Origin: Bifidobacterium breve
GTDB taxonomy: Bacteria; Actinomycetota; Acidimicrobiia; Acidimicrobiales; Ilumatobacteraceae
Assembly (NCBI GenBank): GCA_945886445.1
Contig: CAMCZG010000016.1
Span: 1-34,141, forward strand
Direction of reading: 5' to 3'
DNA: 34,141 bases
Shown here: one piece after another, positions 9,545-17,197 of the stretch
How positions within the stretch are numbered: the first letter of the stretch is position 1
Layout of the letters: each line of letters starts with the position of its first letter
Made by a program: the position numbers and the translations under genes
The notes under the pieces: generated by a model
Database searches by the model: none
The model's input: only the letters and a program-made list of their open reading frames with translations
Told to the model about the DNA's origin: nothing

Positions 9545-10873
9545 TTACTTCACAAGAGAGAGTGCGAATGCAACTTCTTCGTCGTCGCGTGAATCAAATG
9601 AACGAAGATCGAGCAATGTTTGGCCGTTCTCGCTGCGAGCAATGACGGGTACGCGATGTTTTCTGAGTTGAGAAACATGGTTGCCATTGAGCGACACGGC
9701 AAAAGAATTAATAAATGCCCCGGGTGTACTTCCGGCCCCTGGCATTGCTTGAGTGGGTACAAGTTGAGCATGAAGCCCAAATTGTTGTTGAAGTGTTGTC
9801 ACTATTTTTTCACCGCGAAGTTGAAGTGCCTCTGTTGGTGTAGTTGCCATTTGCCAAAAAGGAATGTCGGTAGTGACTGTTTTGTTGATGTAACTCAACA
9901 GCACTTCTTGCAGCGCTGCTACAACGTGGCTACCGGGTCGCAGCGCACGCATGAGCGGGTGCGCGCGACACGCTGCAACGAGTTCGCGTGAACCCGCAAT
10001 AATTCCGCATTGTGGGCCACCAAGTAACTTGTCGCCACTAAAGGTCACCAGTGCCGCGCCAGCTTGAAGACACTGTGCAGCTGCGGGCTCTTGTGATAGC
10101 CATTGCGGAGGTGGCCCCGACAGCCACTGGCATCGAGCATCGATGAGCCCCGAACCAATATCGGCAATAACGGGAACACCGAGTTGCGAGAGTTCTTCAA
10201 GGGGAGCGTGTTCGGTAAAACCTTGAATATGAAAATTTGATGGGTGGATGCGCATGATGCAGGCAACATCGTTGCCGCGCTTATCTATTGCTTTGCGGTA
10301 GTCACTTGTTCGGGTGCGATTTGTGGTGCCTACATCAATGAGCCGTGCCCCCGATTGCTCGAGCACATCGGGAATGCGAAAACCGCCACCAATTTCTACG
10401 CTTTCACCGCGGGCAATGGTGACGTCGCGACCAGCGGCTGTTGCGGCAAGTACAAGAAGAACCGCCGCCGCATTGTTGTTCACCACCACTGCGTCTTGCG
10501 CCCCCGTGAGTTCTGAGATGAGAACTGAGAGTGAACTCTGACGAGAACCACGAGCGCCAGTAGCAATATCGAACTCAAGTGATGAAGCACGTACGGTCTG
10601 TGGGCTTTCTGCCAAATGAGGGGCACGACCCAAATTGGTATGTAAAAGAACTCCCGTTGCATTAATGACTGGCTGCACCATGGTGAGTTGCAGGCTTTGT
10701 GCGAGAGCAATTGCACTAGCAGTAAAGTCGGGGCCGCCAGACCCGATGGCCATTCGCGCACAACGCACACGCAGGGGAGCGGGAAGTTCCACGTGTTCGG
10801 CAATGGTGCGCGCAAGGGCGTCGACCGAGGGTGGTCGCTGCGCTAATGAGGAGTCGGAGTCGGCTGGGCTCAC
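9545..10873 (-). CDS. selA: L-seryl-tRNA(Sec) selenium transferase SelA
   Basis: SelA converts Ser-tRNA(Sec) to Sec-tRNA using selenophosphate and PLP. The 442 residues contain the N-terminal tRNA-binding part, NATGVLLHTNLGRAP (about 71-85), a VVNNNAAAV segment and the PLP lysine Lys282 in FSGDKLLGGPQ. Length is typical of the bacterial decamer-forming type. GTG 10873 is 6 nt after a TAGGTT box. It is upstream of selB and divergent from fxsA. The pathway also needs selD and the tRNA gene selC, neither of which is in this window. Confidence 0.94.
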   Translation of the reverse strand: MSPADSDSSLAQRPPSVDALARTIAEHVELPAPLRVRCARMAIGSGGPDFTASAIALAQSLQLTMVQPVINATGVLLHTNLGRAPHLAESPQTVRASSLEFDIATGARGSRQSSLSVLISELTGAQDAVVVNNNAAAVLLVLAATAAGRDVTIARGESVEIGGGFRIPDVLEQSGARLIDVGTTNRTRTSDYRKAIDKRGNDVACIMRIHPSNFHIQGFTEHAPLEELSQLGVPVIADIGSGLIDARCQWLSGPPPQWLSQEPAAAQCLQAGAALVTFSGDKLLGGPQCGIIAGSRELVAACRAHPLMRALRPGSHVVAALQEVLLSYINKTVTTDIPFWQMATTPTEALQLRGEKIVTTLQQQFGLHAQLVPTQAMPGAGSTPGAFINSFAVSLNGNHVSQLRKHRVPVIARSENGQTLLDLRSFDSRDDEEVAFALSLVK

Positions 10874-10907
10874 GGCGTCAACCTATCGCTCGCTAGCCTG
10901 CAAGGTA
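10874..10907. promoter_or_regulatory. Divergent promoter region, selA / fxsA
   Basis: TAGGTT on the minus strand (10880-10885) lies 6 nt before the selA GTG. TAGCCT on the plus strand (10894-10899) lies 8 nt before the fxsA GTG at 10908. Only 8 bp separate the two hexamers, so one polymerase is likely to exclude the other. Confidence 0.55.
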
Positions 10908-11360
10908 GTGGTCGTACTCTTTTTACTCTTCGTGGCACTTCCCATTGCCGAAATATATGCCCTCATCAAGATGGGGAGCTGGCTCGGCCTCTTTCCCACC
11001 CTGGCTGTTTTGGTGCTCATTTCTGCGGTTGGGGCTGCATTGGTGAAGCGCGAGGGCCTGCGTGTCTTTCGTCGTTTTCAAGAGCAAATTGCGGCGGGCA
11101 ATATGCCCACCAATGAAATGGTCGATGGAGTGTGTTTGCTCATTGCTGGCGTGCTGCTTGTTGTGCCGGGGTTTGTTACCGACGTACTCGGATTGTTTTT
11201 GCTCTTGCCACCATTTCGTCTGCTGCTCCGTCGTCGTTTGAAAAAGAGCAGTGGCAAGAAAGTCAATATTGTTGCAACGTATAACGGGCACATTGTTGAA
11301 ACCAATGGCGTTATTAATGTGACTGAAAACAACAACCCACCAAAAGAGATTGAGCCATGA
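10908..11360 (+). CDS. fxsA: FxsA family membrane protein
   Basis: The 150-residue protein has hydrophobic segments at the N-terminus (about 1-17), the middle (about 25-45) and around 75-105, with the family pattern PIAEIYALIKMGSWLGL and a VVPGFVTDVLG loop. FxsA in E. coli relieves F-plasmid exclusion of phage T7 when abundant; its normal role is unknown. A longer frame runs back into antisense selA sequence, but GTG 10908 gives the family N-terminus and lies 8 nt after TAGCCT, with AAGG just upstream. Its TGA overlaps the ATG of the Nudix gene. Confidence 0.88.
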   Translation: MVVLFLLFVALPIAEIYALIKMGSWLGLFPTLAVLVLISAVGAALVKREGLRVFRRFQEQIAAGNMPTNEMVDGVCLLIAGVLLVVPGFVTDVLGLFLLLPPFRLLLRRRLKKSSGKKVNIVATYNGHIVETNGVINVTENNNPPKEIEP

Positions 11361-12178
11361 AAATTCACGAAGATGTTCCCGTTCGTATGGCTGCAACAGT
11401 GATGTTGGTACGTGACGACGAAGTCAGCAAAGACATTGAAGTCTTTGTGATGCAGCGCACATTAAAAGCTGCATTCGCCGGTGGCCTTTATGTGTTTCCT
11501 GGCGGAAAGTTAGACGACATCGATGGCGGCAGCCATATTGAGCATTTGTGTGATGGGCTCACCGACGAAGAGGCAAGTGGTTTGCTACAAATTTCTTCCG
11601 GTGGTCTTGCATTTTGGGTAGCGGCAATTCGTGAATGTTTTGAAGAAGCTGGTGTATTGCTGGCCCGCGACACCAAGACGGGTGAATATATTCGCTTTGA
11701 TGATGCAGATGTTGCCGCGCGTTTTGAGGCATACCGACATGAAGTACACGACGGCAAGTTGGGTATGCACGAGCTGTGTGAAAAAGAATCACTCCGCTTA
11801 GCAACCGACGCCATTGAGTATGTAAGTCATTGGATTACCCCAGTTGGTGAACCACGGCGCTTCGACACACGATTCTTCTTGGCCCGTGCACCCCAAGCCC
11901 AAGACCCACTTCATGATGATGGTGAGACCATTGCAAGTTTGTGGGTGTCGCCAAATGAAGCCTTAGCAATGTTTGAACGTGGCGAGTTGGCAATGATGCC
12001 ACCAACAGTGCGGAATTTAGAATTTTTGCAACCGCACCGCACCGCAGATGATGCATTGATAGCTGCTACAAAAGTGGGTATTCCACCTGCAATTTTGCCC
12101 CGTATTCGTGTGGATAGCGAAGGAAAGGTTCTCGGTGTAGTGCTACCCGGTGAACCTGGCTATGACGAATTAGCTTGA
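11357..12178 (+). CDS. NUDT19-like Nudix hydrolase
   Basis: The 273-residue protein has a split Nudix box: the GGK of the box is at 49-51 and RECFEEAG at 92-99, separated by roughly 35 extra residues. This insertion is characteristic of the NUDT19/CoA-diphosphatase-like group, so hydrolysis of a nucleoside diphosphate linked to an acyl or CoA moiety is likely, but the substrate is not certain. It overlaps fxsA by 4 nt (ATGA), implying coupled translation, and overlaps the 3' end of the convergent mrp gene by 9 nt. Confidence 0.82.
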   Translation: MKIHEDVPVRMAATVMLVRDDEVSKDIEVFVMQRTLKAAFAGGLYVFPGGKLDDIDGGSHIEHLCDGLTDEEASGLLQISSGGLAFWVAAIRECFEEAGVLLARDTKTGEYIRFDDADVAARFEAYRHEVHDGKLGMHELCEKESLRLATDAIEYVSHWITPVGEPRRFDTRFFLARAPQAQDPLHDDGETIASLWVSPNEALAMFERGELAMMPPTVRNLEFLQPHRTADDALIAATKVGIPPAILPRIRVDSEGKVLGVVLPGEPGYDELA

Positions 12179-13408
12179 TGTTTCAGTGCGCGAGCGCACT
12201 GCTACAGGAACAGCGACTTCTTCTATTCGTGCACTGCACCCCGACATTTCTGACTGGGCAATTGTTTGGGCAATGAGTTTGCGAGCAATGTTGTGGAATT
12301 CAATTGCTGCTTTTCCGGTGTTGTGCAATGCAACGGGCTCTCCGGTGTCGCCACCCAATGACACTGTTGCCTCAATAGGAATTTGACCTAATAACTCGGC
12401 GCCAATTTCGTTGGCCAGAGTTGTACCACCACCTGTTCCGAACAGCGCATATGAGTTTCCGTGGTCGCATTCAAATGAGGTCATATTTTCAATGACACCA
12501 GCGACCCGCAAGAAACTTCGTTGCGCCATATCGGCTGCACGAATAGCAACTTTTTGTGCAGAGACAGCGGGAGTGGTGACGATGATGAGGTCGGTGCGCG
12601 GCAACATGCGGGCAAGACCCATTTGTACGTCACCAGTTCCTGGTGGCATATCAATAAGTAGGTAGTCGAGGTGGCCCCAGTGCACATCGTGTAAAAATTG
12701 TTCAACAGCTTTTGTGAGCATGAGCCCACGCCACATGAGTGCGGTGCCTTCATCTTCAACAAGCATTCCTGTTGATACAACTTTCAGCACGCCATTTCCG
12801 AGCACACGTTCATTAGGAATGATCATTGGTTTTTCATGGCCATCAACTTTTTCTGCTTGAAGTCGATCGGGCATACCGAGCATGCGGGGAATGGAGAAGC
12901 CCCAAATGTCGGCGTCGAGAACACCCACAGTGTTTCCTTGTGCGGCTAATGCTGCAGCAAGGTTGACCGTTACTGAACTTTTTCCGACACCACCTTTGCC
13001 ACTTGCAATAGCAAGCACGCGAGCATTGATGGGCACTTGAGTTGCGGGTGCCTGTTCTTTTGCATTCCACCGCGCACGGGTCATGACAGCGGTGCGCTCT
13101 TCAGGAGTCATTTCACCCCAGTCGATTGACACCTTGGTGATGAGTGGATGTGTCTTCACCCGCGACTCAATGTCTTTCTTAATTTGTGCACGCAAGGGGC
13201 AGCCCTTAATAGTGAGCTTGACTCCGATGCGAATGAGGCCCTCGGGCGAAACCGAAATATCGCCCACCATGCCAAGGTCAACGATGTTGTCGCCGAGTTC
13301 GGGGTCAATAACCGCACGCAGAAGGTGGCGAATGGTCTCGGGGCTCGGCAATGTGCCCTCGAAGCCCGGGGCGGTTCCCTCAGAAAGGTTCTTGTCTGCA
13401 CTCGCCAT
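12170..13408 (-). CDS. mrp: Mrp/NBP35-family iron-sulfur carrier ATPase
   Basis: The 412-residue protein has an N-terminal MIP18/DUF59 domain (about 22-100, with Cys70 in KGCPL) and a ParA/MinD-type ATPase with GKGGVGKSS (residues 137-145), followed by DMPPGTGD. The family delivers Fe-S clusters to apoproteins. The C-terminal CxxC seen in many ApbC/Mrp proteins is not intact: only one Cys is present in SFECDHGN. The ATG is 6 nt after a TACATT box. It is divergent from the Fe-S assembly gene hesB/iscA, which supports an Fe-S role. Confidence 0.9.
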   Translation of the reverse strand: MASADKNLSEGTAPGFEGTLPSPETIRHLLRAVIDPELGDNIVDLGMVGDISVSPEGLIRIGVKLTIKGCPLRAQIKKDIESRVKTHPLITKVSIDWGEMTPEERTAVMTRARWNAKEQAPATQVPINARVLAIASGKGGVGKSSVTVNLAAALAAQGNTVGVLDADIWGFSIPRMLGMPDRLQAEKVDGHEKPMIIPNERVLGNGVLKVVSTGMLVEDEGTALMWRGLMLTKAVEQFLHDVHWGHLDYLLIDMPPGTGDVQMGLARMLPRTDLIIVTTPAVSAQKVAIRAADMAQRSFLRVAGVIENMTSFECDHGNSYALFGTGGGTTLANEIGAELLGQIPIEATVSLGGDTGEPVALHNTGKAAIEFHNIARKLIAQTIAQSEMSGCSARIEEVAVPVAVRSRTETSS

Positions 13409-13436
13409 GAGTCCAATGTACCGCTATCATTGGCTT
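13409..13436. promoter_or_regulatory. Back-to-back promoters for mrp and hesB
   Basis: In 28 bp there are two outward -10 boxes: TACATT on the minus strand (13415-13420), 6 nt before the mrp ATG, and TATCAT on the plus strand (13425-13430), 6 nt before the hesB ATG. Only 4 bp separate them, so both promoters cannot be melted at once. No Shine-Dalgarno sequence is visible for either gene. Confidence 0.6.
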
Positions 13437-13757
13437 ATGATCACTCTTACCGATACAGCAGCAGTCAAGGTCAAGCAATTGCTTGAGGCTGAAGGGGCAA
13501 CCGAACTCGCTTTACGCGTTGCCGTTCGCCCTGGTGGTTGCTCAGGTTTCTCGTACGAGATGTATTTTGATGGCGATGTTGCCTCTGATGACCAAACACT
13601 CACCTTTGGTGATGTGCGCGTCGTGGTCGACCAAGCGTCGGCACAACTTCTTGAAGGCGCAAGCCTCGACTACAAAGATGGCTTGCAAGATGCAGGTTTC
13701 GCTATCAACAACCCAAATGCCAGCCGCACCTGCGGTTGTGGAAACAGCTTTAGCTAA
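13437..13757 (+). CDS. A-type iron-sulfur carrier (IscA/HesB/ErpA family)
   Basis: The 106 residues form one HesB domain with the three family cysteines: Cys35 in GGCSGF and Cys99/Cys101 in the C-terminal CGCGNSF. It would hold and pass on a [2Fe-2S] or [4Fe-4S] cluster. A longer open frame exists upstream, but ATG 13437 gives the standard N-terminus (ITLTDTAAVKVK) and lies 6 nt after TATCAT. It converges on the next gene, and the two stop codons share the palindrome TTAGCTAA. Confidence 0.93.
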   Translation: MITLTDTAAVKVKQLLEAEGATELALRVAVRPGGCSGFSYEMYFDGDVASDDQTLTFGDVRVVVDQASAQLLEGASLDYKDGLQDAGFAINNPNASRTCGCGNSFS

Positions 13758-14637
13758 TTCCATTTCGGCTTAGTGCGTCGAGCACTTCGCTGCTGTCAAA
13801 AATTGCGTCTAGTCGTTCAACAAGTTTTCCCTTGGCGTCTGTAATAAAAAGCGCGGGTTCAAATGTCATTTTGTGTGCCGTTACAGCCGGCGCAGAAACT
13901 GTTGCAGTGTTGTCGCTATACACCTCGGCATGAATAAAAATTGCCTGATTGCCGAAGCTCTTGTGGGCAGCGAGTAGGGCGTCGAGCGCCGGCGTGCAAG
14001 TACCTGTTTGACAATACGCAGGTGTTCCTAAGAGATACACCACGGGTTTACCCATCGTGAGGGCATCGCGCAAATTCACATCGTGAAGCGGACATGGTTC
14101 TGGCTTGCGAGTACAAATGGGGGTGATGCCACGTGCATTTTGTGTTGTTGGAGTATCGATGGCGGGCAGAGGCGACCCAACAGTTGGAATAGCAACATCG
14201 CTTGCTGGCGTTACTTGAAATGCCGCACCAGCAGCATCGGCGTTGAGGAGTGAAATGATGTAGGTACCGGGCTCTTTGAGATCTACAACGAGAGGCCAAT
14301 ACGGCTGTGGAACATCGGTGATATGAGCCCCAACCATAAATCCATCGACAGATAGAAAATTGCCGTCGAGATCGGAAACATTGAAATTTAAAGTATCGGG
14401 GATCGATACACCGCTCTGTGTGGTAATTATTCCCTCTGCATTGCCCAATGAGATCGGCAAGCGAATGCGACCCGGGGTGAGCACCTCTTTGGGAAAGCGC
14501 TGCACCAAGCTGACTGTGTTCAGGTCGAGTGTTTTGCCGCCACTTCCACCACAGGCCGCGAGGAGCGAAGGAGCAAGAGCAACAGAAAGCCCAGCGCCCG
14601 CACCGCGAATGAGAAATTGCCGACGAGAAAATTGCAT
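13750..14637 (-). CDS. Tat-exported lipoprotein with thioredoxin-like C-terminal domain
   Basis: The 295-residue protein has a twin-arginine signal (SRRQFLIRG, residues 4-12) and a lipobox ending at Cys29 (LLAAC). A beta-rich middle region follows (about 40-150). The C-terminal part, about 190-295, contains VVYLLGTPAYCQTGTC, a CX4C motif (Cys209, Cys214) at the place of a thioredoxin CxxC. Cys175 and Cys182 form a second candidate pair. An extracytoplasmic redox role is likely but the partner is unknown. A perfect TATAAT lies 8 nt before the ATG. Confidence 0.82.
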   Translation of the reverse strand: MQFSRRQFLIRGAGAGLSVALAPSLLAACGGSGGKTLDLNTVSLVQRFPKEVLTPGRIRLPISLGNAEGIITTQSGVSIPDTLNFNVSDLDGNFLSVDGFMVGAHITDVPQPYWPLVVDLKEPGTYIISLLNADAAGAAFQVTPASDVAIPTVGSPLPAIDTPTTQNARGITPICTRKPEPCPLHDVNLRDALTMGKPVVYLLGTPAYCQTGTCTPALDALLAAHKSFGNQAIFIHAEVYSDNTATVSAPAVTAHKMTFEPALFITDAKGKLVERLDAIFDSSEVLDALSRNGIS

Positions 14638-14684
14638 GATGCCAAATTATAGATGAGGAAGCGTGAGGAAGTTAGAGTGTGCCT
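14638..14684. promoter_or_regulatory. Divergent promoter region, Tat lipoprotein / ridA
   Basis: The minus-strand TATAAT (14646-14651) lies 8 nt before the lipoprotein ATG. The plus-strand TAGAGT (14673-14678) lies 6 nt before the ridA ATG at 14685. No ribosome site is seen for either gene. Confidence 0.6.
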
Positions 14685-15083
14685 ATGGCAGCAAAAAAGA
14701 CAGCACCAGCAAAAAAAGCCCCTGTGAAAAAAGCACCCGCACCTATTGGGCCGTACACCCCAGTTGTGCGTGCTGGTGACTGGATCATTGTGTCGGGTCA
14801 GCTCGGTCTCAAAGACGGTGTATTGCAAAAAGGTGTAGCGGCTCAAACCACTCAAGCTGTCAAGAACCTGAAAGAGCGCCTCGCTGAAATGGGCGCAAAC
14901 ATTAATGATGTGAAAAAAACCCTCTGTTTCCTCACCGACATGGAAACCTTCAGCATCTTTAACGAGGCCTATGTCGCAGGCTTTGGTAACAGCCGCCCCG
15001 CACGTAGCACCATTGGTGTTGCATCGCTTCCCGCAAATGGCCAAGTGGAGATAGAAGCTTGGGCCTACAAGCCACTACGCTAA
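14685..15083 (+). CDS. RidA/YjgF-family enamine/imine deaminase with basic N-terminal tail
   Basis: The 132 residues contain a complete RidA domain (about 22-132) that would hydrolyse reactive enamine/imine intermediates such as 2-aminoacrylate. The family motif ending in VEIEAWA is intact and the substrate-binding Arg is in PARSTIGVASLP. The first 20 residues are an unusual Lys/Ala/Pro tail (KKTAPAKKAPVKKAP), like histone-type nucleic-acid-binding tails. ATG 14685 is preferred to the GTG at 14679 because it is 6 nt after TAGAGT. Confidence 0.88.
   Translation: MAAKKTAPAKKAPVKKAPAPIGPYTPVVRAGDWIIVSGQLGLKDGVLQKGVAAQTTQAVKNLKERLAEMGANINDVKKTLCFLTDMETFSIFNEAYVAGFGNSRPARSTIGVASLPANGQVEIEAWAYKPLR
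15076..15081 (+). promoter_or_regulatory. -10 box for 51-residue membrane peptide gene
   Basis: TACGCT lies 6 nt before the ATG at 15088, at the very end of ridA. It fits the leaderless pattern and supports separate expression of the small gene. Confidence 0.4.
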
Positions 15084-15087
15084 GCAC

Positions 15088-15243
15088 ATGCCTGGCGCCA
15101 TCATTCTCGTTATCGCACTTGTGATCTTCCCCATCATCGTTGGGCTTTCTACTGCTGGCATTGCAGCACTCTTGGGTCACCTTCTATATAAAGACGGTGA
15201 AGTGCGCAACGCCGACAGCGAACTTCTCGACCTCAACATATAA
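15088..15243 (+). CDS. Small membrane protein, 51 residues
   Basis: This short frame encodes one long hydrophobic stretch (about residues 3-32, possibly one or two helices) and a charged C-terminal tail (YKDGEVRNADSELLDLN). It fills the gap between ridA and the amidohydrolase, 4 nt from the first and 5 nt from the second, in the same direction. I do not recognise the family. The packing, the TACGCT box 6 nt before the ATG and the clean hydrophobic-plus-charged layout support a real gene. Confidence 0.65.
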   Translation: MPGAIILVIALVIFPIIVGLSTAGIAALLGHLLYKDGEVRNADSELLDLNI

Positions 15244-15248
15244 ATACC

Positions 15249-16616
15249 ATGCGCGCCGACCTGCTGGTGCGCAATGCGCTGTTAGTAGCAACGGTCGATT
15301 CCACTCGACGTGAATTACCAGGTGGTTGGGTAGCTATTACCAACGGGCTCATCTCGGGTGTGGGTTCTTCTCTCGATGTTCCACCTGAAGCTGTGGAAGT
15401 CATTGATGCAAGCAACTGTTTGGTAACACCGGGGCTCATCAATTCACATCACCACATGTATCAAAACCTCACACGTGCGTACCCACCGATGACCAACGCG
15501 CCACTTTTCGGTTGGCTACAGACGTTGTACCCATTGTGGCGCGCTATTGATGAAGAATCAGTTCACGTGAGCGCATGGGTAGGTCTTGCAGAACTGGCAC
15601 TGTCTGGTTGTACGACCTCTACCGATCATTTGTATTTGCACCCACGTGGTGCAGGCGATTTACTCACCGCAGAAATTGACGCCGCAAAAGACATAGGAAT
15701 GCGCTTTCACCCCACGCGGGGCTCGATGTCGTTGAGTGTGAAAGATGGTGGGCTTCCACCTGATGACGTTGTCCAAGACGATGACGACATCTTGCGCCTG
15801 TCTAGCGAAGCAGTAGCCAAACACCACGATCGTGCGCATGGGGCAATGGTGCGTATTGCGCTTGCACCATGTTCACCTTTTAGTGTGACCGAACAACTGA
15901 TGGTGCGTTCAGCTGAACTTGCCGAACAACTTGATGTGCGTCTGCACACACACTTTGCTGAAAATAGCGAAGACGATGCTTTCTCCATTGCAACTTTTGG
16001 TTGTCGCCCCATGGAGTATTTAGAGCGAACAGGTTGGTGCACGAGTAGAACCTGGTTGGCGCACGCTGTGATGCCCAATGATGATGAAGTGAAACGTTTA
16101 GGTGCTGCAGGAGTGGGTGCTGCACATTGCCCAAGTAGCAATCTCATTTTGGCATCAGGTATCTCGCCAGTGGTTGACATGCGTGCTGCAGGTGTACATG
16201 TTGGCCTTGGAGTAGATGGGTCTTCCTCAGCCGACAGCGCATCGTTGTGGTTAGAAGCACGACAAGCAATGTTGGTGGCAAAACTAAAGAGTGGCGCACA
16301 CGCCGGAACAGCACGCATGGCGTTAGAGATGGCAACCATCGGCGGCGCAGGCTGCTTGGGTCGTATTGGCGAAATTGGCGAAATAAGTGTTGGCGCAGTG
16401 GGCGACCTTGCCATTTGGCAACTCACCGGCCCGGCCTTTGCTGGTGCGCTTGCCGACCCCATTGAGGCATGGCTTCGTTGTGGGCCACTGAGTGCGCGCG
16501 ACACCATTGTGCAGGGTAAAGCCGTAGTGCGCAACAAAGAATTAGTGAGTGCAAAAGTAGATGAGATGTTGCGTACTCACGCCATTCATTCTCGACGCAT
16601 TCAGAAACTCGCTTAG
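15249..16616 (+). CDS. Amidohydrolase, 8-oxoguanine deaminase-like
   Basis: The 455-residue enzyme is of the ATZ/TRZ amidohydrolase group. Metal ligands are visible: His67 and His69 in SHHHM, a His in LHTHFAE (about 232), a His in LAHAV (about 271) and the Asp in GVDGSS (about 321). The segment HHHMYQNLTRA followed by LFGWLQTLYPLW resembles characterised 8-oxoguanine deaminases, so removal of an amino group from an oxidised purine or similar aminoheterocycle is the best guess. Related enzymes acting on triazines or other purines are alternatives. It starts 5 nt after the small membrane gene and overlaps the next gene by 1 nt. Confidence 0.82.
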   Translation: MRADLLVRNALLVATVDSTRRELPGGWVAITNGLISGVGSSLDVPPEAVEVIDASNCLVTPGLINSHHHMYQNLTRAYPPMTNAPLFGWLQTLYPLWRAIDEESVHVSAWVGLAELALSGCTTSTDHLYLHPRGAGDLLTAEIDAAKDIGMRFHPTRGSMSLSVKDGGLPPDDVVQDDDDILRLSSEAVAKHHDRAHGAMVRIALAPCSPFSVTEQLMVRSAELAEQLDVRLHTHFAENSEDDAFSIATFGCRPMEYLERTGWCTSRTWLAHAVMPNDDEVKRLGAAGVGAAHCPSSNLILASGISPVVDMRAAGVHVGLGVDGSSSADSASLWLEARQAMLVAKLKSGAHAGTARMALEMATIGGAGCLGRIGEIGEISVGAVGDLAIWQLTGPAFAGALADPIEAWLRCGPLSARDTIVQGKAVVRNKELVSAKVDEMLRTHAIHSRRIQKLA

Positions 16617-17188
16617 TGTTTCACGCATTCTTTCTTAGCCTTGGAGTTATTTTTGTTGCAGAACTTGGTGACAAAAGCCAGTTAATGGCATTGGCTTTTG
16701 CTACTCGTTATAAAACTCTTCCCGTTCTTATTGGTATCACGCTTGCAACAGCTCTTGTTCACCTTGCTTCTGTTGGCATTGGTGCCATGTTGGGGGCAGC
16801 GCTACCCACGCGACCCATTAATGCGGTGGCTGCTCTTGCATTCGTCGGTTTTGGACTATGGACTCTGCGTGGCGATGAACTCACCGACGACGACACGGCA
16901 CGGGCAAACAAAACGGCAAAGCATGTGGTGATAGCGGTAGCAACTGTATTTTTTCTCGCCGAACTTGGCGACAAAACAATGCTTGCCACCATTACCTTGG
17001 CAACTCGCGAAGGAGTTGTGGGCACATGGTTGGGCTCCACTGTAGGAATGGTGATTGCCGATGCGCTAGCAATTGTGGTTGGCCGTGCGATGGGGGCACG
17101 ACTTCCAGAGCGCACCATCAAAATTGGCGCAGCAACAACGTTCTTCTTTTTTGCAGTGTTGCTTGGCTATGAAGCAATTGCTGGATAG
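16616..17188 (+). CDS. TMEM165/Gdt1 family cation transporter
   Basis: The 190-residue membrane protein has two homologous halves of about three helices each, separated by a charged loop (about 86-103). Each half has the signature motif: ELGDKS (16-21) and ELGDKT (116-121). The family exports Mn2+ or Ca2+ in exchange for protons. GTG 16616 overlaps the TAG of the amidohydrolase by one base (TAGTG), so translation is probably coupled. It converges on glnR with 9 bp between. Confidence 0.9.
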   Translation: MFHAFFLSLGVIFVAELGDKSQLMALAFATRYKTLPVLIGITLATALVHLASVGIGAMLGAALPTRPINAVAALAFVGFGLWTLRGDELTDDDTARANKTAKHVVIAVATVFFLAELGDKTMLATITLATREGVVGTWLGSTVGMVIADALAIVVGRAMGARLPERTIKIGAATTFFFFAVLLGYEAIAG

Positions 17189-17197
17189 TAAAACGTA

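Noticed and set aside
10635-10907. N-terminal extension of fxsA
   Set aside because: This part is antisense to selA, and the family start with promoter box is at 10908.
13083-13436. N-terminal extension of hesB
   Set aside because: Antisense to mrp. A standard 106-residue HesB begins at 13437.
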